This document shows positions 24,755 through 33,241 of a DNA stretch of 42,229 bases, piece by piece. How positions within the stretch are numbered: the first letter of the stretch is position 1; each line of letters starts with the position of its first letter. Location of the stretch: the NCBI GenBank assembly GCA_934526015.1, contig CAKSZY010000018.1, forward strand, positions 1 through 42,229, read 5' to 3'. The position numbers and the translations under genes were made by a program. The DNA is from an uncultured Dokdonella sp. GTDB taxonomy: Bacteria > Pseudomonadota > Gammaproteobacteria > Xanthomonadales > Rhodanobacteraceae. The notes beneath the pieces were generated by a model, which saw only the letters and a program-made list of their open reading frames with translations, had not been told where the DNA came from and did no database searches.

Positions 24755-25530
24755 CGAGGATCGACCTCAACAGCGACATCGGCGAAGCCTGCGACCACCT
24801 GCCGGTCGACTCCGACGACGCCGTGCTCGAGCACGTGACCTCGGCGAACATCGCCTGCGGCTTTCATGCCGGCGATCCGACGACGATGCAGCGCACGGTC
24901 GCTGCCGCGCTGCGCCACGGCGTCGCCATCGGCGCGCATCCCTCGCTGGCAGACCGTGCCGGCTTCGGCCGCCGCGAGACGGACATCAGCCCGCATGACG
25001 CGTATGCCCTCGTCGTCTACCAGGTCGGCGCGCTGGCCGCGCTTGCGCACGCGGCCGGCGCACGCCTGGCCCACGTCAAGCCGCACGGCGCGCTCTACAA
25101 CATGGCCGCCCGCGATCCCGTGCTGGCCGCGGCGATCGCGCAGGCGGTCACCGACGTCGACGCCTCGCTGGTGCTGGTCGGACTCGCCGGCAGCGCACTG
25201 CCGGCAGCCGGCGCACGACTCGGCCTGCGCGTCGCCCACGAGGCCTTCGCCGATCGTGCCTACGAAGCCGACGGTCGCCTGTCACCGCGCGGCGAAACCG
25301 GTGCCGTCATCGACGACATCGAGCGCGCGGTGGTCCAGGCCGTCGCCATCGCCACCCGCGGCGAGGCCGTCGCACGCAGCGGCGAAACCGTGCGCATCCG
25401 CGCCGACACGCTGTGCGTGCACGGCGACCGCGCCGACGCCGGCGAATTCGCCCGCCGCCTGCGCGCGGGACTGTTCGATGCCGGCGTCGACGTGCGCGCA
25501 CCACGGCAAGCGGGCGCTACTGCAGGCTGA
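24751..25530 (+). CDS. pxpA: 5-oxoprolinase subunit PxpA
   Basis: 259 residues, LamB/YcsF family. The N-terminus RIDLNSDIGEACDHLPVDSD and the block TSANIACGFHAGDPTTMQRT carry conserved Asp and His. IGAHPSLADRAGFGRRE, VKPHGALYN and AFADRAYEADGRLSPR then GETGAVI are typical. It opens the pyroglutamate ring after activation by PxpBC. The start is ATGA-coupled to pxpC. Its last 14 bases overlap the 3' end of the convergent M1/ABC fusion gene, so there is no room for an intrinsic terminator between them. Confidence 0.96.
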   Translation: MTRIDLNSDIGEACDHLPVDSDDAVLEHVTSANIACGFHAGDPTTMQRTVAAALRHGVAIGAHPSLADRAGFGRRETDISPHDAYALVVYQVGALAALAHAAGARLAHVKPHGALYNMAARDPVLAAAIAQAVTDVDASLVLVGLAGSALPAAGARLGLRVAHEAFADRAYEADGRLSPRGETGAVIDDIERAVVQAVAIATRGEAVARSGETVRIRADTLCVHGDRADAGEFARRLRAGLFDAGVDVRAPRQAGATAG

Positions 25531-28500
25531 CCTTCCTGCGGTTGTCCTGCGACACGCGGTCGATCAGCTTGTTGTACGGATCGAAACCGGCATCGGTCGG
25601 CACGCCGTCGACTTCGACGGTGATCTCGGGATCTTCCGTCGTGATGTGATGGCGCTCGAGGTAGAGCACCGTTTCGTCCCGCTCCTTGCCGGAGGCGCCG
25701 GCGGCGAACACGCCGACCTCGATCCAGTCGTCGAGCGTCCCCGCAGTCTCCTTGCCGGTGCCGTCGGCGTGACGCTTGGCGGCATGCAGCTTGAGGGTGA
25801 CCGCATGGCGGCCGTTCTCGAGCTTGCGTGCGCTGGCCGACTCGACACGGTTGTCGTAGAAGCTGATCTTCTCGAACAGGTCGGTGATGAGGCCCTGCTG
25901 TTCGGGCGTGGCCTCGGCGCGGATGAAGTCGAGCAGCTCGAGCGAGGTCGTGAACGGCGCCTGCTGGTAGGCCTTGGCGGCGATGAACTTCGCCAACGCG
26001 CGGTTCAGCGCCTCCTCGCCGATCTCCTCGCGCAGGCGGTAGAACACCAGCGAACCCTTGCGGTAGTGGATGTAGGCCTGGTTCTCGTTGCGGTAGAGCG
26101 GCAACTCCTCGACGATCTCGCCGCCGCGACCACCGAGGTAGCGGTCGAGTTCGTACTTGAGGAACTGGCGCATGTGCGTGCGTCCGTATTCCTTCTCCAT
26201 CACCATCAATGCCGAATATTGCGCCAGCGACTCCGAAAGCATCGTCGCGCCCTGCACGTTGGCGCCGATGACCTGATGCGCCCACCACTGGTGGGCGACT
26301 TCGTGGGCGGTGACATAGAACACGTAGTCGATCGCTTCCTCGTCGCGCAGATCGGCGATGAAGCCGATCGATTCCGAGTACGGCACCGTGTTGGCGAACG
26401 CCTGGGCAAAGGCCGCATAGCGCGGGAACTCGATGATGCGCAGCTGCTTGTGCTGGTACGGCGAGAAGTTCGCCTCGAAGTACGCCAGCGATTTCTGCGA
26501 CGCCTCGATCATGCGCTCGACGTTGAACGGGTGCTTCGGATCGAAATAAATCTCGATCGGCACCTCGCCGTAGCTGCCCTTGCGCACGTCCCAGCGCGCC
26601 GACAGGAAGGCATAGAAGGCCAGCATCGGCCGGTCCATGCGGTACTCGAAACAGCGCCGTCCGTCCCGCTCGAACTCGCGCTGCAGGTAACCGGGCGCCA
26701 GCGCGGTCTGGTCCGGCGCCGTGCACACGGTGGCCGCGAAGTCGATCCAGTCGGCATCGTCGCCGAGGTAGGTGTTGGCGCGGGCCGCCTCGTCCTCGAG
26801 CTTCGGCATGCGCCGCGGCTCGCCGAGATCGCGCTTGCGGCGCTCGTTGCGATCGTCGATCTCGAAGCGCGCTTCGTAGCCGAAGCCCGGGAACAGGCTG
26901 CTGTTGAAAAAGCTGCCGTTGTCCACGAAGGTCGTCTGCGCCTGACCGTTGCTGATGCCGTTCGAGTGGTAGTCGACGCGGAAGCGGAACCCGCGCTGCT
27001 CGCCCGGCGCGAGCGGACGCTCGAGGCGATAGGTCCGCCAGCCGGCGTCCTCGTCGTGATGGCCGAGCGCGGCGCCGCCGAGATCGACCTCGACGAGGGC
27101 CTTGTCGTCGACCATGGCGACGAACACCTCGTCGATCGCCTCGGCGTGCACGTTCTTCACCGTGTAGTGCACGTCCGCCGTCATCGACTGGCGCTGCGGA
27201 CGCAGATCGACATCGACCTCGACGGCAACGATGCGCGGCTGCGGCGTGTTCTCGTACTGGCGGTACTCGCGCTCGTAGCGCGCGCGCAGGTCGAGCTCGT
27301 CATCGGGCGAGCGGAACGTGTTCAGCACGTGGGTGTTCCAGTACAGGTAGCCGCCGACCGCGAGGAACGCGACCACAACCGACGCGACCGCCGCGCCGAG
27401 CGGTCCGCGCAGGCGCTGCTGCAACCTGCCGAGGCGCTGGCGGCGCCCGTTGTCGACCCCCCTCACCCACAACCCCGCGCAGATCAGCAGCAGGGCCAGC
27501 AGCAACAGGCCCCAGTAACCCTGGAACCAGAGCTGGCCGCCGAGGAAGTGGCCGTAGCCGTTCATGTCCGAGTACGGCGCGTTCGGCCAGTTGCCGAACA
27601 CGAGCAGGTTGTTGGTGATGTCGAGCATGCCGAGCACGAACTGGCCGATCAGCAGCAGCACCAGCAGGGCGTAACCGGCAAACTTGTTGTTGGTCAGCAC
27701 CTGCAGCACCAGCGCCATGCCGCCCATGAGGATGATCGGGATCGCGCTCAGCACGATCGTCTTCACGTACAGCAGCGGCTCCACCGCGCTGTAACCCCTC
27801 GCCAGCTGGATCAGGATCGCGAACACGGCGCCGACGGCGAAGTAGGTGAAGATGACGGTGACCAGGGTCGCCAGCTTGGCCACCAGCGGCACCCAGTCCG
27901 GCACCGGCATGGCGTCCGTGACCTCGGCGATGCGCGCGGAGCGTTCCTTCCACACCAGTTCGCCGGCGTAGAACAGGGCGACGATGACGAGGAAGAGGCT
28001 CGACGTGTTCTGCAGCGTCTCGAGCATCTGCGAGGTGACCGGCCACACCCGCGTGCCGTACATCGATTCGACGAACAGTGCGGCAGGAACGAAGTTCGTC
28101 ATGCCGAACGCGAGCATGACGAGGAACGGCACGCTGCGGAAAACACCGGCCGTGTCGAACCGCCACTGGCGCAGGAACTGGCGCCATGTCGTGCCGCCAG
28201 CGAACTCCGCCGACACCCGCGGCGGCGGCGCGGGGCGCGCCGAGGTGGCAGCCGGTGCCTCGGCACCGGCGCGCCTGCCGGCCCGGGCCTTGCCGGTACC
28301 CGCGCGCTGCGTGCGGAACAGGGCGAACGCCGCCGCCAGCATCGCCAGCGACACCGCCACCCACAGCGCGCGGTTGGCGATGATGTAGCCGCCGATCGCC
28401 GGCAGCCCGGTGTTGCGTTCCTCGGCCGACCAGTAGCGCACGGTACGCCCCATCGCGCGGATGCCGAGCGGCTCGATCAGGGTGGCGATCCAGACGTTGT

Positions 28501-29098
28501 CGATGTCGCGCAGCAGGGTCGCGCTGACGAAGTACAGCACGAAGAAGGCGAGCACGCCGATGTAGACCCAGAGGATCGATCGCGTCGTCACCGCCAGCAC
28601 GGCAAGCAGGGCGGTGGTGAACAGCAGGTTCGGCAACACCATCACCGCGAACGACCACAGGTAGGGCGTCAGCGACACCGGGCCGAGACGCTGCGGCTCG
28701 ATCCACGGCATGAACTGGGCGATGAACAGGCCGAACGCAATGACGATGAAGGCAACCACACTCGCGAGCAGGGCTGCCGCCAGCCGGCCGAGCAGGTAGT
28801 CGCGCTTGCGCACCGGGCTGGCGAAGATCAGTTCGGCGGTCCCGAGCTCGAAGTCGCGCAGCAGTGCGCCGCTGATGAACACCGGCACGATCAGCATGCC
28901 GAGCATGGTGAACACGCTGAGGAACTGCGCGATCACGATCGGCGCATTGCGGTGCACGTTGCCGATGCCGCCGCCGATCTGCACGGCATCGCTGGCGGCG
29001 GCGCCGAACCCGAGCAGGGCGAACAGGCCGGCCAGCAGCCACAGCAGCGGCGAACGCAACTGCTCGCGCAGTTCGAAGCGGAAGAATTCGAAGGTCAT
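25517..29098 (-). CDS. ABC-2 permease fused to M1-family aminopeptidase
   Basis: 1193 residues from the ATG at 29098, ten bases after the ATPase stop. Residues 1-290 and about 335-570 are two ABC-2 membrane modules, each with about six helices (LLWLLAGLFALLGFGAAASD near the start; LVIVALFYAGELVWKE and WFQGYWGLLLLALLLICAGL later), joined by a Pro/Ala/Arg-rich linker. After a last helix (SVVVAFLAVGGYLYWN) comes a periplasmic M1 peptidase. The zinc motif is H932-E933-V-A-H936, with Glu956 (SESLAQY) after 19 residues instead of the usual 18. The GxMEN exopeptidase motif is absent; IIEFPRYAAF stands at its place. GSLVFYRLREEIGEEALN holds the Tyr region. The cargo is unknown. Confidence 0.92.
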   Translation of the reverse strand: MTFEFFRFELREQLRSPLLWLLAGLFALLGFGAAASDAVQIGGGIGNVHRNAPIVIAQFLSVFTMLGMLIVPVFISGALLRDFELGTAELIFASPVRKRDYLLGRLAAALLASVVAFIVIAFGLFIAQFMPWIEPQRLGPVSLTPYLWSFAVMVLPNLLFTTALLAVLAVTTRSILWVYIGVLAFFVLYFVSATLLRDIDNVWIATLIEPLGIRAMGRTVRYWSAEERNTGLPAIGGYIIANRALWVAVSLAMLAAAFALFRTQRAGTGKARAGRRAGAEAPAATSARPAPPPRVSAEFAGGTTWRQFLRQWRFDTAGVFRSVPFLVMLAFGMTNFVPAALFVESMYGTRVWPVTSQMLETLQNTSSLFLVIVALFYAGELVWKERSARIAEVTDAMPVPDWVPLVAKLATLVTVIFTYFAVGAVFAILIQLARGYSAVEPLLYVKTIVLSAIPIILMGGMALVLQVLTNNKFAGYALLVLLLIGQFVLGMLDITNNLLVFGNWPNAPYSDMNGYGHFLGGQLWFQGYWGLLLLALLLICAGLWVRGVDNGRRQRLGRLQQRLRGPLGAAVASVVVAFLAVGGYLYWNTHVLNTFRSPDDELDLRARYEREYRQYENTPQPRIVAVEVDVDLRPQRQSMTADVHYTVKNVHAEAIDEVFVAMVDDKALVEVDLGGAALGHHDEDAGWRTYRLERPLAPGEQRGFRFRVDYHSNGISNGQAQTTFVDNGSFFNSSLFPGFGYEARFEIDDRNERRKRDLGEPRRMPKLEDEAARANTYLGDDADWIDFAATVCTAPDQTALAPGYLQREFERDGRRCFEYRMDRPMLAFYAFLSARWDVRKGSYGEVPIEIYFDPKHPFNVERMIEASQKSLAYFEANFSPYQHKQLRIIEFPRYAAFAQAFANTVPYSESIGFIADLRDEEAIDYVFYVTAHEVAHQWWAHQVIGANVQGATMLSESLAQYSALMVMEKEYGRTHMRQFLKYELDRYLGGRGGEIVEELPLYRNENQAYIHYRKGSLVFYRLREEIGEEALNRALAKFIAAKAYQQAPFTTSLELLDFIRAEATPEQQGLITDLFEKISFYDNRVESASARKLENGRHAVTLKLHAAKRHADGTGKETAGTLDDWIEVGVFAAGASGKERDETVLYLERHHITTEDPEITVEVDGVPTDAGFDPYNKLIDRVSQDNRRKVSLQ

Positions 29099-29108
29099 CA
29101 CCAGGCCC

Positions 29109-30008
29109 TCAGGCGGCGCTGGCGTTCTGGCGCTGCATGCGCAGGCGCTGGAAATAGACGTCCTCGAGGTCGGGCGCGATGCGCTCGAAACCCTCCTCCG
29201 GCTGCCCGGCACTGAACACGTGGATCACCGGATGGCCGGCGACGAGGCGCGTCGACAGCACCGCATGGTTCGCCTCGTAGTCTGCCAGGGCGGCCTTGGC
29301 GACCTGCTTGCGCCAGACGTGGTCGGCGAGGCCGGCGATCGCATCGGCCGGGCGGCCGCCCAGCAGCACCTGGCCCTTGTTCATGATCGCCATCGTCTGG
29401 CAGAGGTCGGTGACGTCCTCGACGATGTGGGTGGACAGGATCACCACCACCGACTCGCCGATCTCGGCGAGCAGGTTGAGGAAGCGGTTGCGCTCCTCCG
29501 GATCGAGGCCTGCGGTCGGTTCGTCGACGATGACCAGACGCGGATTGCCGAGCAGGGCCTGGGCAATGCCGAAGCGCTGGCGCATGCCGCCGGAAAACGT
29601 GCCGAGCTTGCGCTTGCGCACATCCCACAGGTTGACCTGGTTGAGCAGCCCGTCGACGATCTCGCGGCGCTGCGCGCGCCCGGTCAGGCCCTTCAGCACG
29701 GCGAAATGCTCGAGCAGGTCGAGCGCGCTGACCTTCGGGTAGACGCCGAAGTCCTGCGGCAGGTAACCGAGCTGGCGACGCACGGCTTCCTTGTCCTTCA
29801 GCACGTCGAGGGGGCCGTCCGGCGTCTCCAGGGTCACGCTGCCGGAATCGGCTTCCTGCAGGGTCGCCAGGGTGCGCATCAGCGACGACTTGCCGGCGCC
29901 GTTCGGACCGAGCAGGCCGAACATGCCGCGCGGCACGTCGAGCGATACCTGGTTGAGCGCCCGCACCCCGTTCGGATAGGTCTTGTCGAGATTCCTCACC
30001 GCCAGCAT
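29109..30008 (-). CDS. ABC transporter ATP-binding protein, partner of the M1 fusion
   Basis: 299 residues from the ATG at 30008. GGAGGAGG stands six bases upstream, which decides this start over one five codons earlier. Walker A GPNGAGKSS, signature FSGGMRQRFGIAQALLGNP, Walker B LVIVDEPTAGLDPEERNR and the switch His in LSTHIVEDVT are complete. The C-terminal 80 residues (RPADAIAGLADHVWRKQVAK onwards) are an accessory domain. It is the first gene of a two-gene minus-strand unit with the permease/peptidase fusion and is divergent from the DUF969 gene. Confidence 0.94.
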   Translation of the reverse strand: MLAVRNLDKTYPNGVRALNQVSLDVPRGMFGLLGPNGAGKSSLMRTLATLQEADSGSVTLETPDGPLDVLKDKEAVRRQLGYLPQDFGVYPKVSALDLLEHFAVLKGLTGRAQRREIVDGLLNQVNLWDVRKRKLGTFSGGMRQRFGIAQALLGNPRLVIVDEPTAGLDPEERNRFLNLLAEIGESVVVILSTHIVEDVTDLCQTMAIMNKGQVLLGGRPADAIAGLADHVWRKQVAKAALADYEANHAVLSTRLVAGHPVIHVFSAGQPEEGFERIAPDLEDVYFQRLRMQRQNASAA

Positions 30009-30139
30009 CGCCGCCTCCTCCATTCATACCGGTCGTACAGGCCCCGATTCTCGCCGCGCACGCACCCGCGGCCGCATGTGCCGATGGGCAGGATGACTAT
30101 CGGCGCGACGTCGCGCGGGAGTCCGGGGAAGCAACCAGC

Positions 30140-30169
30140 ATGACACAGGCACGTGGCTGCCATTACGAT
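30140..30169 (+). promoter_or_regulatory. Candidate sigma-70 promoter of the DUF969-DUF979-pcp operon
   Basis: ATGACA at 30140-30145 (five of six matches to TTGACA) and TACGAT at 30164-30169 (four of six to TATAAT) are spaced by 18 bases. The DUF969 ATG lies 26 bases beyond the -10 box. This is the best two-box promoter seen in the window, but it is read by eye. Confidence 0.4.
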
Positions 30170-30195
30170 GCCCCGCCCCGCCGCGGAAGCCGCCG

Positions 30196-30900
30196 ATGCC
30201 CGACGCGATCAACTACTGGCCGCTGATCGGCGTCGCCGTCGTCGTTGCCGGTTTCGCCCTGCGCCGCAACCCCGTGCTGGTCGTGGTCGTCGCCGGCCTG
30301 GCCAGCGGCATCGCCGCCGGCATGGACGCGCCGACCCTGCTCGCCACGCTCGGCAAGGCCTTCGTCGACAACCGCATGCTGCTCGTGTTCGTGCTGACCC
30401 TGCCGGTGATCGGCGTGCTCGAGCGCCACGGCCTGCGCGAACGTGCGCGCGCCTGGATCGGCAACCTGCGCAGCCTGACCTTCGCCCGCTTCCTGACCAG
30501 CTATCTCGCCCTGCGCCAGCTGCTCAGCATGTTCGGCCTGACCCACGTCGCCGGCCATGCGCAGACCGTGCGTCCGCTGGTCGCGCCGATGGCCGAGGCG
30601 GCCGCCGAACGCGAACTCGGCACGCTCGACGACGACCAGCGCGAACGCGTGCGTGCGCAGGCGGCCGCGACCGACAACGTCGGCCTGTTCTTCGGCGAGG
30701 ACGTGTTCATCGCCTTCGGCGCGGTGCTGCTGATCCAGGGCTTCTACGCCGGCCACGGCATCGAGCTCGAACCGCTGTCGATCGCGCTGTGGGCGCTGCC
30801 GACCGCGATCGCCGCCTTCCTCATCCATGCCGTGCGCATCCGCCTCGCCCGGCGCGTCCTGACCCGTCGCCGCAGCGGAGTTCCCGATGTTCCGGCTTGA
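30196..30900 (+). CDS. 5-oxoproline transporter, DUF969 family subunit
   Basis: 234 residues, mostly hydrophobic: INYWPLIGVAVVVAGFALRR, NPVLVVVVAGLASGIAAGMD, MLLVFVLTLPVIGVLERHGL, YLALRQLLSMFGLTHVAGHA and VFIAFGAVLLIQGFYAGHGI. The GLRERARAWI, LRQLLSMFGL and QAAATDNVGLFFGEDVFIAF blocks are DUF969 marks. The family is named a 5-oxoproline transporter subunit because it sits with DUF979 and pcp/pxp genes in many bacteria, as here. The gene's last 14 bases overlap the DUF979 gene. Confidence 0.93.
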   Translation: MPDAINYWPLIGVAVVVAGFALRRNPVLVVVVAGLASGIAAGMDAPTLLATLGKAFVDNRMLLVFVLTLPVIGVLERHGLRERARAWIGNLRSLTFARFLTSYLALRQLLSMFGLTHVAGHAQTVRPLVAPMAEAAAERELGTLDDDQRERVRAQAAATDNVGLFFGEDVFIAFGAVLLIQGFYAGHGIELEPLSIALWALPTAIAAFLIHAVRIRLARRVLTRRRSGVPDVPA

Positions 30901-31858
30901 GCACCTGTACTGGCTGGTCGCCGCCTTCCTGCTCGCCAGCGCCTTCCTCAACCTGCGCGCTCGACGCTGGTCGATGGCGGCGTTCTGGCTGGTACTCGCC
31001 GCACCGTTCGTGTTCGGCGAGGCAATCCTCGCCGCACACGCGGCCGGGCGCGGCTGGCCGGCCCAGCTGATGGGGCTCGGCGTCATCGTCCTCGGCCTGC
31101 TGGCCACGCTGAATCCGCTGAAGGCGCCGGTCGACGAAGCCGCGGCCGCGCAGCGGCGCGAAGCCGACGCCCGCCGCTTCGGCGCACGCCTGTTCGTGCC
31201 GGCGCTGGCGATTCCGCTGCTGACCGCCCTGCTCTACTTCGCCAGCCGTGCCTTCGCCTCCCACGGCATGCACCTGTTCGAGAGCCGCGCACAGAGCCTG
31301 ATCGCGCTCGGCCTGGCCAGCGTGCTGGCGCTCGCCGCGGCGATGCGGGTGACCCGCGCCGGAGTCGGCGCCGCCGTCCACGAAGGCCGCCGCCTGCTCG
31401 ATTCGCTCGGCTGGGCGATCCTGCTGCCGATGCTGCTGGCCACCCTCGGCGGCGTGTTCGCGGCAAGCGGCGTCGGCAGCGCGATCGCCCCGCTGATCGA
31501 CGCACTGATCCCGGTCGACAACCGCCTCGCCTGCGTGATCGCCTTCGCCGCCGGCATGGTCGTGTTCACGATGATCATGGGCAACGCCTTCGCCGCGTTC
31601 CCGGTGATGATGGCCGCCATCGGCCTGCCGCTGCTGGTCGCTGGCCACGGCGCCGATCCGGCCTCGCTCGGCGCAATCGGCATGCTGACCGGCTACTGCG
31701 GCACCCTGCTGACGCCGATGGCGGCGAACTTCAACATCGTGCCGGCCGTGCTGCTCGAACTGCGCGATCCCTACGGGGTGATCCGCGCCCAGGTGCTCAC
31801 CGCGCTCGCCCTGATGGCGGTCAACATCGTCCTGCTGGCCACCGTGGTGTTCCGCTGA
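30887..31858 (+). CDS. 5-oxoproline transporter, DUF979 family subunit
   Basis: 323 residues with about nine membrane helices, including EHLYWLVAAFLLASAFLNLR, WSMAAFWLVLAAPFVFGEAI, LGWAILLPMLLATLGGVFAA and VIAFAAGMVVFTMIMGNAFA. The conserved DUF979 part is GNAFAAFPVMMAAIGLPLLV, then MLTGYCGTLLTPMAANFNIV, then PAVLLELRDPYGVIRAQ. It should form the importer with the DUF969 subunit, with which it overlaps by 14 bases. The stop overlaps the pcp ATG by one base (TGATG). Confidence 0.94.
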   Translation: MFRLEHLYWLVAAFLLASAFLNLRARRWSMAAFWLVLAAPFVFGEAILAAHAAGRGWPAQLMGLGVIVLGLLATLNPLKAPVDEAAAAQRREADARRFGARLFVPALAIPLLTALLYFASRAFASHGMHLFESRAQSLIALGLASVLALAAAMRVTRAGVGAAVHEGRRLLDSLGWAILLPMLLATLGGVFAASGVGSAIAPLIDALIPVDNRLACVIAFAAGMVVFTMIMGNAFAAFPVMMAAIGLPLLVAGHGADPASLGAIGMLTGYCGTLLTPMAANFNIVPAVLLELRDPYGVIRAQVLTALALMAVNIVLLATVVFR

Positions 31859-32505
31859 TGGCCTGCGTGCTGCTGACCGGCTTCGAACCGTTCGCCGGCC
31901 AGGCACTCAATCCCTCGGCCGAAATCGCACGCCTGCTCGATGGCACGCGCATCGCCGGCCATGACCTGGTCGGTGCGGTGCTGCCGGTCGTCTTTGCCGA
32001 TGCCCCCGCGGCCCTCGCCGACCTCGTCGAACGCCACCAGCCGGTGCTCGTGCTCGCCACCGGCCAGGCCGGCGGCCGCGCCGCACTGACCCTCGAGCGC
32101 GTGGCCCTCAACCTCGCCGATACCCGCATCGCCGACAATGCCGGCGTGCAGCCGGTCGATGCCGCCGTCGTGGCCGGCGCGCCGGATGCCTATTTCAGCG
32201 ACCTTCCGCTGAAGGCGATGCGCGAGGCGATGCGTGCCGCGGGCGCCCCGGCCGAGCTGTCACTGAGCGCCGGCAGCTTCGTCTGCAACCAGGTGTTCTA
32301 TGCCTTGTGCCATCTGCGCGAAAGCCGCGGGCGGACGTTCCGGGCCGGTTTCCTGCATCTGCCGTGGCTGCCGGCACAGGTGCTCGACCAGTCCATGCAG
32401 GCCAGCATGGACCTCGCCACGATGACCGCCGGCGTGCAGGCCGCGATCGCCTGCGCGCTGGCGACCTCGCGCGATCTGGCGATCGGCGCCGGCCCGACCC
32501 ACTGA
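31858..32505 (+). CDS. pcp: Pyroglutamyl-peptidase I (Pcp)
   Basis: Cysteine peptidase (family C15) that removes N-terminal pyroglutamate from peptides; cytosolic. 215 residues, the family length. The catalytic Glu is in GQAGGRAALTLERVALNLAD, Cys in SAGSFVCNQVFYALCH, and His in GFLHLPWLPAQ. The N-terminal LLTGFEPFAGQALNPS is conserved. It completes the transporter-pcp half of the locus: free 5-oxoproline from its action would go to PxpABC encoded 6 kb upstream. It is coupled by one base to the DUF979 gene and ends 17 bases from the convergent gene. Confidence 0.95.
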   Translation: MACVLLTGFEPFAGQALNPSAEIARLLDGTRIAGHDLVGAVLPVVFADAPAALADLVERHQPVLVLATGQAGGRAALTLERVALNLADTRIADNAGVQPVDAAVVAGAPDAYFSDLPLKAMREAMRAAGAPAELSLSAGSFVCNQVFYALCHLRESRGRTFRAGFLHLPWLPAQVLDQSMQASMDLATMTAGVQAAIACALATSRDLAIGAGPTH

Positions 32506-32522
32506 GCCCGCGCCGCAGGCAT

Positions 32523-33188
32523 TCAGCAGCCGGTGTCGGGCTCGTCCTGCACGACCAGTTCGAGGATCAGTTCGCCGGTTTCGGCATACGGCAGGCGCAC
32601 CTTCACCGCTTCGGTCGAATAGTGGAAGTTGCCGCGCGTCGGCGCCTTGACCTTGTCGCGCGCCTTCGACTCGTAACTCTTGCCGATCGCCGCCGGCGTC
32701 GTCGCCACGGCGAAACGCTGCACGTCCTCGAGCAGGACGCAGCTCAGCAGACGGGTCGGCTTGAACGGACGGATGTCGAGGTGGAGCGGATCGGCCGGCC
32801 GGCTGTCGCGCACGCTGCCGTCCTCGTTGAGCAGGTAGAACACCGGCTTGTAGACGGTATTGCCGCGCCGCTCGTCACTGCCGCGGGCGATTACCTGCAC
32901 GCGCACGGCAACATGCTCGAACTCGCGCGCCAGTTCGACCTCGCGATAGCGGCTGCGGCCGAGCGGGAAATCCCGCTCCGGCGCACGACGGTCGATGTGC
33001 AGCCGTTCCGGACGCTCGACGCCGAGCACGACGACGCCTTCTTCGGGCGCATCGCGCACGTCCGGCTTGCCGCTGCGCGAACCGAACAGGCGATCCTTCC
33101 ACTCGACGAACGGATTCGCCGCGGACACCGACAGCGGCAGGGCGAGGCAGGCGACGATCAGGGAAAAGCGGATTCTTCGTGAAGTCAT
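32523..33188 (-). CDS. Exported protein of unknown function, weakly MalM-like
   Basis: 221 residues with a signal peptide (IRFSLIVACLALPLSVSA, then ANP). The mature part is basic and beta-rich. The pattern NTVYKPVFYLLNEDGSVRDS, then LLSCVLLEDVQRFAVATTPA and AIGKSYESKARDK, recalls MalM, a periplasmic protein of maltose operons (VFAPNVLVLDQ, then a VLVFTTEKDL-like strand). That likeness is weak and unverified. It ends in DTGC. It is the last gene of a minus-strand series from mrp, 53 bases after its neighbour. It could be an outer-membrane-associated or periplasmic structural protein. Confidence 0.75.
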   Translation of the reverse strand: MTSRRIRFSLIVACLALPLSVSAANPFVEWKDRLFGSRSGKPDVRDAPEEGVVVLGVERPERLHIDRRAPERDFPLGRSRYREVELAREFEHVAVRVQVIARGSDERRGNTVYKPVFYLLNEDGSVRDSRPADPLHLDIRPFKPTRLLSCVLLEDVQRFAVATTPAAIGKSYESKARDKVKAPTRGNFHYSTEAVKVRLPYAETGELILELVVQDEPDTGC

Positions 33189-33241
33189 CGGTCAGGCAGG
33201 GGATCCGCGCAGGCGCCGCACGCGGGCGGCGCGCGAACCGC

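Noticed and set aside
24866..29215. Very long plus-strand open frame opposite the M1/ABC gene
   Set aside because: It is the antisense shadow of a GC-rich gene: composition is Arg/Gln/His-rich, it starts inside pxpA out of frame, and no domain is visible.
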